This document shows, one piece after another, positions 10,782-22,700 of a DNA stretch of 64,000 nucleotides. A program made the position numbers and the translations under genes. The notes beneath the pieces are model-generated. The model saw only the letters and a list, made by a program, of their open reading frames with translations, had not been told where the DNA came from and did not search any database. The DNA comes from Lepidodermella squamata (lineage: Eukaryota > Gastrotricha). Where the stretch lies: positions 1,240,001-1,304,000 of the forward strand of contig JBLDXI010000020.1 of assembly GCA_047495785.1 (NCBI GenBank), in the 5' to 3' direction. The first letter of the stretch is position 1, and every line of letters begins with the position of its first letter.

Positions 10782-13700
10782 TTACTTTTGCGACTGAATA
10801 ACGACGAGTGACGGCTTGCGCACCTCGACGTCGTTGGCCGTCGCTTCACCGGAGCGGACATCAGCCTGTTTCAACTGGCGGCTGCGTTCGCGGGGGTCGT
10901 CGACCCGCCAGCGGAACTGGTTTTGGTTCGAATTCGACGCCGGCGATGTCACGTTGTTGCTATGGCTAGGCGGCGACGATTTCTGGCCATTACCAAACAA
11001 CTGCGCCATCGACCGCGCTGTACCCGGCGCGGGTTTCGGCGCCTCAGCCGCCGGATCAACAGGTGGTTTCTCCGCCGGCGCCGCCGTGAATTTATTTAGC
11101 ACAATTTTCTTCGGCGTCGCGACAGGTTTTGCCGGCTGCGCGGGCGGGGTCGAGTTGTTGGAAGAGGCCATCAGCTGCTGAAAGACGTTGCGAACATTTC
11201 TAGCCGCCGACGCTTGCCTCAGCTGCTCGAGTTCGGACAGCGTGTTATCCTCCGCCCGAACCGCGTCTTCGCGCACGATCGGGGTGTTTTCGAACACGGT
11301 CTTCGCGTTCTGCTGGCCGTTCTCCTCGTCACTTCGCACGGATTCGGCGCCGTCGAGCGCGTCACTCGAGCCCGACGCCGGCTTCGCAGAGTCCGCCGAG
11401 ACGGAGGAGTTCGATTGGTGGTGCTCCTCAGAGCTCAGGCGCGGCGTGTGAGATAGGCGTTTCGAAACTTCGCGCGGGTCTTGCACGGCCCATTTCGGCA
11501 ACGGCTTGTCACGGTCGTTGATCTCAGCCGCCGCGGCGATTTCAGCCTCGGGCGTCTTGCACCGCCATTTATTAGCGACGAGCGACGACACAGAGCCTGA
11601 CATAGCCTTGTTCGGCAGGGTTGTCGATTGCGATAAATTGTTTGATTCAAACATTTTTCGCAGATTTTTCGCCGTCCCGGAAACCACCTGTTGCTCCTGC
11701 GCCGGCTGGTTTTGCTGCTGAGACGCATCCAACGAACCGTCGCTTTGCTTCAGATTAGTCTCCCATTGCCGGCGTAACGAAGCTGCAACGCCATGTCGCC
11801 GAACCTCCTCCAATTCTTCCGGCTAAAAAAAAATGAAAAAAATTCGAAACAATCCTCCTTAATTATTGGACAAATTTACCTTGACAGCTTTCACGTCGCT
11901 GTGAACAATTTCGTCATTCTCCTGGTCGTTCGGCTGTTCGGTCAGACTTTGAGTGCGACTTCCATTTTGTTGTTGTTGAGGCTGGAAAGTCGCCTGTTGG
12001 AGGTAGTATTCACGAGGTGGGTACTGAGCAATAGTCAGTGCTACCTCTTCTTCCTCCTCCTCTTCGTCGTCGTTATTTCCGTTGTCGAAAACCTGTTCTT
12101 CCGGCCTTTCGACGCCATTTGACTGGTGGTAACCGTTCTCGTGGCTATCGCCATTAGCATAACCGTTACCTAAAATAAAATAATGGCTAAATATTTAAAA
12201 ATTTGAGAAAACTGACAGAAATTACCACTGTGGATTACGTCGATTGAGTGAGAGATCCGCTGTTTAGGAGGCGCCGATTTGACCTGATTAGCAAAAACCA
12301 TCGAAGATGACATGATTATTGCGGCTTTTGCAATCGTTTTTTTTCAAACACACAAACACGATATGTAATATTTGTGGGTTTTATCTGCCGCAGAGTTTCA
12401 AACGCAAAAAGCTATAATATATAGACATAGAATGGGATTTTTTGATATCAAGCAAGCGGGTAATATGTTAATTTTTTCAAAACAAAACTGAACAAAAACA
12501 AACGGACCACGAGAAATGTACCAACACCAGGGGTAAAAAATTACATCTAATATCGAGTTCAGCCGAGAAATAAAAACAGGATAAAAACTGCCGTAACCCA
12601 AGAAGTTACTTCTACGATTTAGCAGCGTTTTTTTCGGTATCAATAAAGCTGGTATTTAAAAGCGATGTAAGCGGGTTAAACGCGGCAAGAAAAGATGAGT
12701 TGAATCATTGAACTTCTACGACAACACGGTGATAAAAGCGGCTAATATGCGTAGTTACGGCTCGGGCTTGTGAACTCACATCCTCGGTTGTTGCTTGATC
12801 ATTGTCATGCTGATCTTGCGGCGATTCGTGCCCGTCATCGACCTGAGCCTCATCACTGACTACGTCATCGGAATTCTCAATCGCCGAATCATTTCCTTCT
12901 TGAGTATCTGAAGAAAGCGGTTCAGGGGAAGACTCGACAATCACCTCAACTGGCGTAGCCTCGATCGTTTCTGAAGACACGTCGATTTCAGCCTCATTTT
13001 GAGGTGGATCGTCTGGAATTGGTTCAAGCCCGGTTTCAATCACAGCTTCTTGAATCTCAGTGGCTGTTTGTTCCTCCTCAACTATAATATCGTCTGATTT
13101 CGGTTCAGGCTCAGCGATTTCTTCTTCAATGGAGTTTTCCACCAGCTGTTCAGTGGTTTCAACCGGATTACCGATCGGAGTCTCTTCGGTAATTTCAGTT
13201 TCGGCACCTTCGGATTCATCGGGTTTAGTTTCAATTGGTTCCGCCTCGGTTGGCTGGTCATCCTCCTTAACAGGATCTTCTTCAGCCTGCTCGATTGGTT
13301 CAGTAATAGGTTCCTCTGAAACTTCCGCTGTATCAGGCTCCTCTGCAACCTGAGTAGATTCTTCGGGTTGAACTTCAACTTCGACAGCCTCTTCGATAAC
13401 TTCCTGGCTGTTCTCGGCTTCAGGTTGATCTTGAACCTCCTCGACCACTTCCTCTGATTCAACAACTTCATCTAAAACAAGAGCCGCCTCGATCTCTTCA
13501 GTTGCTTCATTCACCGCTCCAGTTTCGCTTTCGTTTTGAGGAGGATCTTCGGAATTTTCAACCACCTCTGCATCAATAGCTTCCTCTTGCGCAGCTTCTT
13601 CAGGTTCCGCAGAGACCTCTAGGTTATCGATAGAGATTTCATCCACAACTGCCTCAACGGCTTCTTCTTCGCCGGTTTCCTCGACAGTATCATTTTGATT

Positions 13701-16700
13701 TTCAACGACCTCTTCCTCGGCAGTTTCATCCTGGGCAGCTTCTTCAGGAGACTTCTCGCCGTTATCATTCGGAACTTCTGCCTCGGAAGCTTCTGGAGCG
13801 GCTTCCGGTAGCTCCTCAGTAGCAGCCGCTTCGAGAGATTCTGTAACGATTTCTTGATCGGCCTCGGCTTGAACTTCCGCTTCCGCCTCAACGGTCTCGT
13901 CAGACTCCACAGGTATAATAGGTTCATCGAAAGACTCGATTACTGACTCCGGTTGAGTTTCCGCGATTTCCTGAGGATCGGCAGCTTCGACTTCGGGGTC
14001 ACAGGGCGCTGTTTCGGCCCCTTCTTGACCTAAATCCTCGGTGTTATCGACCAGCGGCGGGTCGAGAGATGATTCGATAAATTCGTCAGAATCTTGTCGA
14101 AAAGCTGGTTCCGTTTCTTCCACCATTGAATCGGCAGCATCATCTGTAGTAATGAGCTGCACGGCTTCAGTGGGTGTTTCAACCGCGTCTTGACAAATTT
14201 CTGCGTGATTCGCGCCCTCCAGGGGGCCATCAATGTCGTCACAAGCCGTGACGAGATCGGCAGCAAACTGCGGTGAAACCTGCTGCGACGACGCCGAATG
14301 CTGGCCGGATGACGAGAATTCCGACGAGGCCGTCAGTGAGTCAGACATCGCGGTCACGACAGGCGCCGCCTCAATCGAACACTCAACAACAAGCTCATTA
14401 TTAGTAGTAGAAGTAGTAGTAGTAGGCGAAACATCATCATCATGATCAGATTCGACCGGCTAGAACATACACATACACACGCCAAACACATAAAAATGAA
14501 TGAAAAATCATGTAGAGTTGTAACAAAATTCGAGCGCACGCAATAAGAAAAGCGCGCGTTACGCTTCGCGCGCGCAATTTCGCGACCTTTCGCGGCGAAT
14601 GCGCTTTTAAAAGCTGGCGGCGAGCGCGCACAAAGACGACACTACGACGTTTCAGCAGGAATGTGTCGAGAGCGCGCGCGGCAATAATAAGATCTATAAA
14701 ATTTTTCACGCGCGGCAATAAAGCCAACCTGAAGTGTGATGGCGCACTGGCTGGTGGTGCGGTCTTCTGCTGCGGTAGACGACGGGGCCTGCTCGACATA
14801 ACCAGCGTCCTCGTCCTGTTGGCTACTATTCCGCGTCGGCCTCGCGAGGTGGCAAGGCTCCAGCACGATGACACTTTCGGTTAACAACGCAGATGCCGAC
14901 ATATCGTAGTCCTAAAATACCAGCGATTAAATTCGTAGATAGGTCTAAAACTCTCGCAATGTAAAGCTCAAAACCACCGTCCTAGAAATAATTGTTTTGT
15001 AAATGAGTAATAATTAACAGACTGTTGTCTATATACAAGATTTCGCGGGTTAATTAATTCCAGAAAAAATAATGCGATAATTTTTAAGGAGGAGGAGGTG
15101 CTACTGCCGCCGCCGACTGACCGAGCTGTGGCAAATGCAGCCAGCGGTCAGTCAAGCGGGCAAACAAGATTGAGCCGATGATGATGATGATGTGAACAAC
15201 CAACTCGCTGGCTGGCTGAAAATGTAAACACAACCCGGCAGCGCCCCGGAGCAGCCCCTGCCCATCCGCGCAACAACACAGATTAATCAATGGCCGCATC
15301 GCCACAACAGCTGTATTACACGAAACAGGCCCGCGTTTCGCCCGACTCAACAGTAGTAGTAGTAGTAGTTCAAGGTAGTGATACGCCAGTAGTAATTCAG
15401 GCAGGCCCACTGCTGGCATTATGCATTAAAACGCGCGCGCGAATCAGCGCCAGGAACACGTTTCCAAGTCCTTGACTTGATATCACTATACTGCTGCTAT
15501 GTAGTAGTAGGTAATGCTCACAGGTGGCGAGGCGGGCGAAACGAAGCAGGGACATGTCGGTATTTTAAACTCTACACATGGGCAGTAGCAGTAGTAATAT
15601 GCGAGCAAATATTTTCACTACCGGCTCAGGTTTTCACTACAGGCTGCTGATGTGGGAGATAAAATGCAAACTAAGGGTGTAAAAATAGTTAGGCGGCACT
15701 GAAAAACTTCGATACGGGCGCAAAAAAACGACACAGCCGCCAGGCGTCACGTGCATAAATTAATTGCGTCGGTTATTTTTGCTCTAATCAGGAATTCAAT
15801 TTCGCACTGCCATTGATTCTACGAGCAGATAAAACTTTCAGCACTTCTGGTTTACGATTTCCAAAGTTAGGATTTCTCACAAACCGGGTTAAAAAATTCG
15901 GGTAATAAGGGAATACTCAATTAATTCTATTACTACGTGCGCACTATCTGGAGTAATTTTTTGGAAGGTTAAAGAGGCATACCCCTGTGAAAATAGCATA
16001 AAAAAATTGGAATAAAATTCCACCTTAAAAAAACTTAATTACAACCATAAAAAAAATTCCATTTCCCCATGGCAAAATTTTACCATGCGCACCGTATATA
16101 ACATAGCGCTTCTTATTGGCGTAACAAGCTACCTTAATAATCGGGAAAAAACGAAAGGAAATTTAAACGCATATAATTCTGAATTAGAGAAAAATATGTT
16201 AATTTCGACGAAAAATTGCCTACTTGAGCTCGAATATTAATGATCTCAAAAGCTGACTAGAAAAATAATTTTTGATGACTAAAAGCGAGTAGAATTTCGG
16301 TAATAAAAATAACGTGTTCACAATTTGTTTGCATTAGTCTAAAAAAAAATAGCCATGTTAAGGTGGATTCATGGTTGTTACGCCCCAGAAAGCGCAATTT
16401 GTTATATTAATTTCAGGCGATTAATAACAGTGGTTTTTGAGCTTTACAACGCAAGCATGATTCAAGGTGGAAACATGCATAGATATGATGAGGTGATGAC
16501 AAACGGTTGTGAAAAACTCACCGCCTCTTGTAGCTGCTGCTGTTGTTGTTGAGTTTCTGGCACTTCGGTCGCCGTGACGAGTTGTACGACTTCTATTGCG
16601 TGACTAGTATTATTTTCATCCTCCCCTTCGCATTTTTCGCACTCGGCCAATGTTTGTTTTTCGGCTTCAAGTTGTTGTTGTTGTTGTTGTTGTTTTTCCT

Positions 16701-19700
16701 CAACAACAACGCTTTCGTAGTCGGCCGCCGGGTTTTCGCCCGCTGTTTCGCCGTTCTCGACCGGTTTAACCAGAGCTTCATACGAGCCCTCGTCCGCCTC
16801 GTCGAGTTTCGCCTCGCCGCGACTCGCCGAGGTCATGTCAACGTAATCTGACGACTGGCGCCTGACATCTTCAGTCGTCGCTATTAACGCCGGCTCGCCG
16901 TTGAGCCGCGTATTGCTCAACGTGCAGTAATCGTCATCGGCTGTTTCGACCAAAAAATCACTGCCAGCCACCGCCGCAGAGGTAACAACGACTTCGGAGT
17001 CGCGAGACACGCCATTAACATGCCCCGCATTGTCGATGGTCAACCGCTCGTAGTTGCCCTCGTCTTCATTATCGGGCGCCGCCTTAATCGAGACGGGCAT
17101 TAAGCCGTCCTCGTACACATTGCCATCGTCGTCTTTGTCCGCCGCGAGATGGGCGGCGATTGCGTGAGTATTCGCAACGCCGTTTTGCGCGATTTCCTGA
17201 GCCGCTCTCGCGTCCAACACGCTGTACGAGCACTCGTCCTCGTTTTCCGATGCGTCATCCTCCCCATTGCCGTTGTGGGTAAACGCCTGAAAATAAAAAT
17301 TGAAAAATTAACAAAAAATGTTACCTAAATCTGAAAAATTAACTTTATAACAGAATAAATGTAACCCTGGATTAATTCCCATAAAAATCGCCAGAACTGA
17401 TAAACAGGCCTGCGGGTAAAAACGTATTGGAAAGGTATTCGCAAATTGATGACATTCAGGGATTTTGGTCAAACCTAAATAATTTTCAAAAAATAGGTCT
17501 CGAAAATAAATTGTTCATGGAATATTATGAAAAATCTTCCAATTCAAATTCCCGAATAGTGTGACCATTTGAGCGTTCTAATTTTATTTCTAGATCAAAA
17601 TGCATGAATTTCTAAAATGCAAAAAAATAACGATGCGATCAAAAACAGGATACGCAATTTTTAATAAAAATTCCTGAAATCGATAGTTCCAGCTGGTATA
17701 GAAACACAAATTGAATTTCGTTCACGTGAAATTTCATGGAATTTTAGCAAAAATTCTGTATGCCTAATAGGATATTTCAATACAAAAATCCTATTGCGGG
17801 GGAAAATGAAAACAATTATCAACCTCTAAAGAATTGATCGCCAAAAATAAATGCCTTTCTGACATTTAAAATAAATATTTTTGATTAATTATTCGCGTTT
17901 TTCGCTAAAAGCCTAATTACGCACAATTAACGATTACTGACCCAATTTTCGAAAAATGTATAAAAAACACTTCTTCTCGCACGCCACTTGCCTGGTCAGT
18001 CGGAGAGGTGGAAGTTACCCTGAGGAGAACGAGCGGATTCGGCGAATCGTCGCGGCTAAGAAACGACGAGTCCGATGTGGTACTCGTTGTCAGTTCCGAC
18101 GAATCCTCCTCGAGTAGAACGGGCAAATAAGGCACGTTCGAGAGGTTTTCGTCGACAAACTGAACATTCTTCAAGCAATACTGATTAGCAGCGCTTTGCA
18201 AATGCAACTGCGATACGTAAGAAGTATCGTGCTCGGCGCTCATCGCTTTTAAATCGAAACACAATTTTTATACAAGGCCTAGAATAAATTTTTCGCCGAA
18301 AGAAAAATGAAAACAATTGTTCGCAGTAGTATACGAGACGTCGTCGTCGTTAAAGATGGTATCACGCAAAACGCGAGCGCAATACAAATATAGTCAACAA
18401 CAATTAAAAATCGTAGATAAATAATAAATAAATTTAGAACAATAAAAATTTAGTTCAGCTGGGGACTAGCGAGAGGAACGGTGTCGCGGGGTGGCAGCAG
18501 CTGTTTTTGGCTTCTAAACAAACCGCGCGCTCGGTTGGTCAGCCTACCTTAATAACAAAGCCATTACGCTCTCTCGTCAGTTGGATTAATGATAATATTT
18601 CCCTTTCGCCTAATTGAAATGATGGCCGATAGATCGAACGGTCTTATTGAGAGCTTCATTTATAGATCTATTATAAACAACACGGGCCAGTGGGCGGTTG
18701 TGGTGGGCGCGCGGCGAGTGAAGATACATCTTGCCGTTACCACTCTGGCATATGGAGCTGGTTTTCAAGGCAATCGAATCAGCCGGCAGCGCGCGCTTGC
18801 AGTTTGGCATAACCGAATTAAAATAACCGACGAATAATGTATCAATCGCGCGCGAGATGCGCGTGCGCGCTCGTACACAAGAATCGACCGTGCTTGGTTT
18901 AATTAAATAGCAATAAATAGCCGACTGGCGAAAGAAAAGGCGCGTGTTCCGCCTAGTAAACAACCACCTTAATGATTGACCGGCGGCGGCAACTTGTGCG
19001 TGCGAGAAGTTTTTCACGCTGTATAAATATATAACGATTTTTGCATACCTCCTCGTCTTCGAAATCCGGCCTCGTATTACTATTGTTGTTGCTGTTGCCG
19101 CTAGTAAGGTGGGTAGTGCCGTTGGGCGTCGTGATCGACTGGTGATTTTGCGGCTGTGAGCCGTCCAAGGCGAGCGGTTTAAACGACGGAAATTCGTAGA
19201 CAAAAGATCCGCGGTGATTCGAGTCGACTGAGGCGGGTGTCACCAAATCAGAGTCAGCCATTGGCACGGTGGATGAGACGTATTTCGTCATCACGTTATT
19301 CTCCTCGTCGCTCATTTTTCCACTCTCACTGCCAAACTCAGCGGGCATTGCTGTCGTCGTCTAAATATAATATATAACACAGGAAAAATTATTCGCATTA
19401 ATAAAACGAGGCCATCGTTATAGTAGGCAGTAAAATAGCAATTATTGATTCTAGGGGGGTTGCATAACGCCGAGTGTGAGGACAACTCGGGGTGTTTGCC
19501 GAGTTAGGGTCACCAGATGGCTGCGAAAATGAGACGACAACGACGACGCCAGTTTTATAATAGGACTTAATATAAATAGCTAGACGTATTATACGCAAAG
19601 CAATTACGACCACTATATAAACTCTTCATGTTGTTCTTCTATTACCTATACATACATATTACAACAAGCAGGGAAATAAATACTAAACAAAAGAACACGC

Positions 19701-19745
19701 AAATCGCGCCCTTACCTGGGTCTCCTCAATTGCGTGTTGTTCCAT
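10782..19745 (-). CDS. Long disordered acidic protein with tyrosine motifs and W-DPRE repeats (function unknown; longest isoform)
   Basis: Not a family I recognise. Longest model, minus strand: 19745-19716, 19360-19049, 17286-16522, 14459-12780, 12283-12226, 12169-11880, 11822-10782. Phases agree, giving 1391 aa. Exon 17286-16522 holds a run of Tyr motifs (SYSVL, NYERL, DYCTL, DYVDM, SYEAL, DYESV) plus poly-Gln. Exon 14459-12780 is a single open 560-codon exon, extremely rich in Glu/Asp with Ala, Val, Pro and Thr, and almost free of Lys/Arg. The C-terminal part has VRRHGVAASLRRQWETNL, three related short motifs (AKNLRKMFES, ARNVRNVFQQ, ARSMAQLFGN) and two W-x3-DPRE-x-S motifs (KWAVQDPREVSKRL, RWRVDDPRERSRQL). 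There is no signal peptide or membrane segment, so it is probably a cytoplasmic or cytoskeletal scaffold; that role is inference. A donor GAT|GTGAGT at 12780 joins in phase to TAATCAG|GTCAAA at 12283, linking the acidic exon to the C-terminal exons. Confidence 0.7.
14729..14902 (-). CDS. alternative first coding exon (isoform D) of the acidic-protein gene
   Basis: ATG at 14902 starts 58 codons (MSASALLTESVIVLEP...), ending CTTCAG|GTTGGC at 14729 in phase 0. This matches the acceptor TTCTAG|CCGGTC of the acidic exon at 14459. The isoform would lack the tyrosine-motif exon and be about 1080 aa. The region just upstream on the minus strand is the presumed promoter. Confidence 0.55.
17992..18243 (-). 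CDS. alternative first coding exon (isoform B) of the acidic-protein gene
   Basis: ATG at 18243 opens 84 codons ending CAG at 17992, rich in Ser/Thr/Asp with SYVSQL, YCLKNV and PYLPVL. It is followed by CAG|GCAAGT, a strong non-canonical GC donor. Phase 0 fits the acceptor of the common exon at 17286. No GT donor gives as good a match. The resulting isoform would be 1361 aa. I judge it a separate promoter because no phase-0 acceptor precedes the ATG. Confidence 0.55.
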
Positions 19746-22700
19746 TATTTTTGGCAGGCGAAATTGCTCTAATTACAAGTGGCACAAAATTCCGTTCTTG
19801 CTGAACAGAGATAATAGAAACTCGTTAGCACCTCTTGCAATGTAAAATAACAATTATTATTATTATTATTATTTATATAACAATCTAAACATTGTGGAAT
19901 GAGAAAAAAATTGACATTATTTTCAATTATTACACTGACAACTTCAAACACGTATGGAACGCACTCGAGAATCAAACAAAAGTGTAATAAAAGAGCTGAA
20001 TAATAAAATTTTCAAAAGCACCCGGCAGCCATATTAAAACTGCTGTTGCGTATTTCCAAAAGACTAAACAGCTCGTGGTATGAATCTTATTATTTACACG
20101 ATGATTAAGGCGGCTGCAGATTTGGCCTTGGCACTCCCTAAAAGGGTCGTCGATACTGTGATTAGCTTCAATAATGAACTCGGCGTTACAAACACAGACG
20201 GCGGTGGCGGCATACCTTTGCCTGGGGGCGCTATATCTATACTATTTGGGGGCGGGGGCGAGCCCGGCACACGCTCAAATGTACATACAAACACATACAT
20301 ATATGGGCTCACCAAATTCTGCTGCGCCAGTGAACAAATGTGAGCATGAACGAAATCCTAAGCGAGAGGCAGTTAATCAAGCAGCAATTTATGGATTGAC
20401 ATTGGCGCTTTAGCGACGCCGGCCGCTCTCCGTCGCCAAATCAACAAGTTTTCGGCCAAATTTTAACTAAATTTTCATACATCGAGACGAGACATTCGAT
20501 GGATACTTATATCATCATTATTGTTATTATTATCGCCGACGAGAAAATAACACAACAACAACGTGCAAGTAAGCAGCGGCAATCACTGGAAAACGAGCTG
20601 GATAATATTCGCCAGAGATATCAACAACAAAAAAATATGTTGTAACATTGGCTACGCAGCAAAAAGAGCGTCCCGTCAGTTGATTATGTATTAATGAATA
20701 TAGATTTTTTAGTCAGTAAAATTTCTGCCACTCCGTGCAGTCACTTCAATTTCCCTAGGCAAACAATGACTAGCGACAGATAGCCGGGCTTCGAAATAAC
20801 GATTGCACAGATGGATGTAGACGACGATGCAATGAATATATCGAAAAAAGTGCAATTCGCAACATGGCAGATGAGCACGTACAAAACATATGTGAGTTTG
20901 TGGTATCTTTGCTTTCCAAAAAGAGGATTATTTATTAAACGGTAGGCAGCGTAATCCTGACATGTAAAACGCATTGAGAATTAGCAGCTCATACCCTCGT
21001 TAAAACAAGACGCAATGCTGACATTGTTAGGAAAAAATATGACCATTTGTCAATTGTTTTAAAGACCTAAAAGGCCTAAAGCTTGCTTTTAGCAAATTTT
21101 ATGGCAATTTCTAAACTTTTCACTGTTTTCCAACTTGTTGTAAAATAAAAGGAAATTCATCAATAAACTGCACGCTATAGGTAAGTATGTCGCATTATCC
21201 GAAGTCGGCAGTAAATATAAAATTACAAAAGCCTGAATATGAATTATTCCAAGTCAGCCCATCACATCGGTTTTGACCAGCTGATAGTAGCAATTGAATG
21301 GCGGTGATCCATAATTATGGCCAGAATGATAAAGCGCTTCTTAAAACGTAAAACGTAAGGGAAAACTTCCTTACATGGCGCAAACTAGACGATTCTTAAA
21401 ACTCAGAATTGATGTCAGCGACTGAAGCTGGCACGATTGAAAGATACAAATATAGAATTGCATCTTACGTCTCCTATCAATGATTTATCAAGTTGGTGGG
21501 TGTTCTCACATTGACTTCGAGGTTGAATAGAAATGACGAAAACCAACCACGAACTCTAGAAGACGCTAGAAAATAGGAATACTAGATGGCATTTTAAGCG
21601 GCGGGCCAATGAGAAGCAAGCTAAATAGCCGATTGGAAACTGGGCTGTAAAGCTCAAAGATTGAGGATCGAGTTAATTAAGCTGTCACAATAACAGAGAA
21701 CATGGAGAACTGAATTCAGACCTCGCAATCCCTCTCACGTTTTACGTCGACAAGGAAAGGCGAAAAGTGTACACTAACGAGTCCAAATTGTATTGCTAGC
21801 TCGAAAACGAGACCAACGAGGGAAAGTGGACCAAACCGGGAAAAGTGTTCTACTACGAAATGAGCTATAGCAAGATCCGAATGTATTCCGAATCGATACA
21901 TTGCGCATTGGCTGTTGATAGGAGTTACTTTTAAGAAGAGTGAGTAAAGAGTAAAGAATACAGGGAACTTGGAATCGCCACCGATTTTGGAGCCAATGGG
22001 CAGTAGGCGAAGTCGTGAAACTCGAGATCTTTCGTCTTTCGAAGCAGTAAGTTGAAGGAGGTAGGAGGTAGGATAGCAAGAGATTAAATTGGAAAACTGA
22101 CAAGATTAAACCGGCATATCATACATCCGAACGTGTAGGATGGTTGATGTTGTTTTGTTTTTCGACCCTTGCTCATCGCTTAACGCTTCTTAGATCGACA
22201 AAGCTTTAATATTTTAAATTTGGCGCTAACTACTCGGGAAGGGGGACTTCAAGGTCAAATCAAAATTAAGCAAAAATAAATAATAACAAAAACCTTCCTA
22301 CTGAATTTAATAATTGAAACCCTTAAAGACTCCAACATTTTGCAGCTAGCTTTGGGAAATTTTAAAATTTTAGATTTTTAGATTCGAGCTTTGAGCTTCG
22401 AGCCCCTAGTTACGGGTGCCAGGCCAGCTTTATCTTACTATAGACCGTACTAAAGAAAACTCCAGCGCAATGAAAACTGAAAACGAGTTAACCAGCAATG
22501 CGAATTTGAAAACATCTATAATCCATAACTGGTTGAAAAATTACTGTTGGACACAACAGACTCAAACGAAGTTGAAAACCGGATCATGGGACAAACTGTG
22601 CGATTTATCCTCGTCATAGATACCTCATAGAATAATTTAACTGTTATTGCTGCATTCTACTTGCTGGCGATATCAAGTTGTCCAGTGTAATACAATAGTT

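Noticed and set aside
12226-12313. Separate gene starting at ATG 12313 (MSSSMVFANQV...)
   Set aside because: The first bases look like an intron end (TTTTTGCTAATCAG), and GTCAAA at 12283 joins in phase to the acidic exon. An independent start is possible but not needed.
13060-13471. ORFs opposite or out of frame to the acidic exon (Ser-rich and Lys/Arg-rich translations)
   Set aside because: Composition artefacts of the Glu-codon-rich exon at 12780-14459.
15084-15419. Minus ORF with poly-Leu and poly-Ile (111 aa)
   Set aside because: Produced by (TAG)n and (GAT)n microsatellites in an intron.
20080-20343. + ORF with Gly-rich stretch (87 aa)
   Set aside because: No recognisable domain; the opposite strand is open too; likely chance.
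21774-22103. Minus ORF of 109 aa
   Set aside because: No known motif, and adjacent frames are equally open; no start or splice support.
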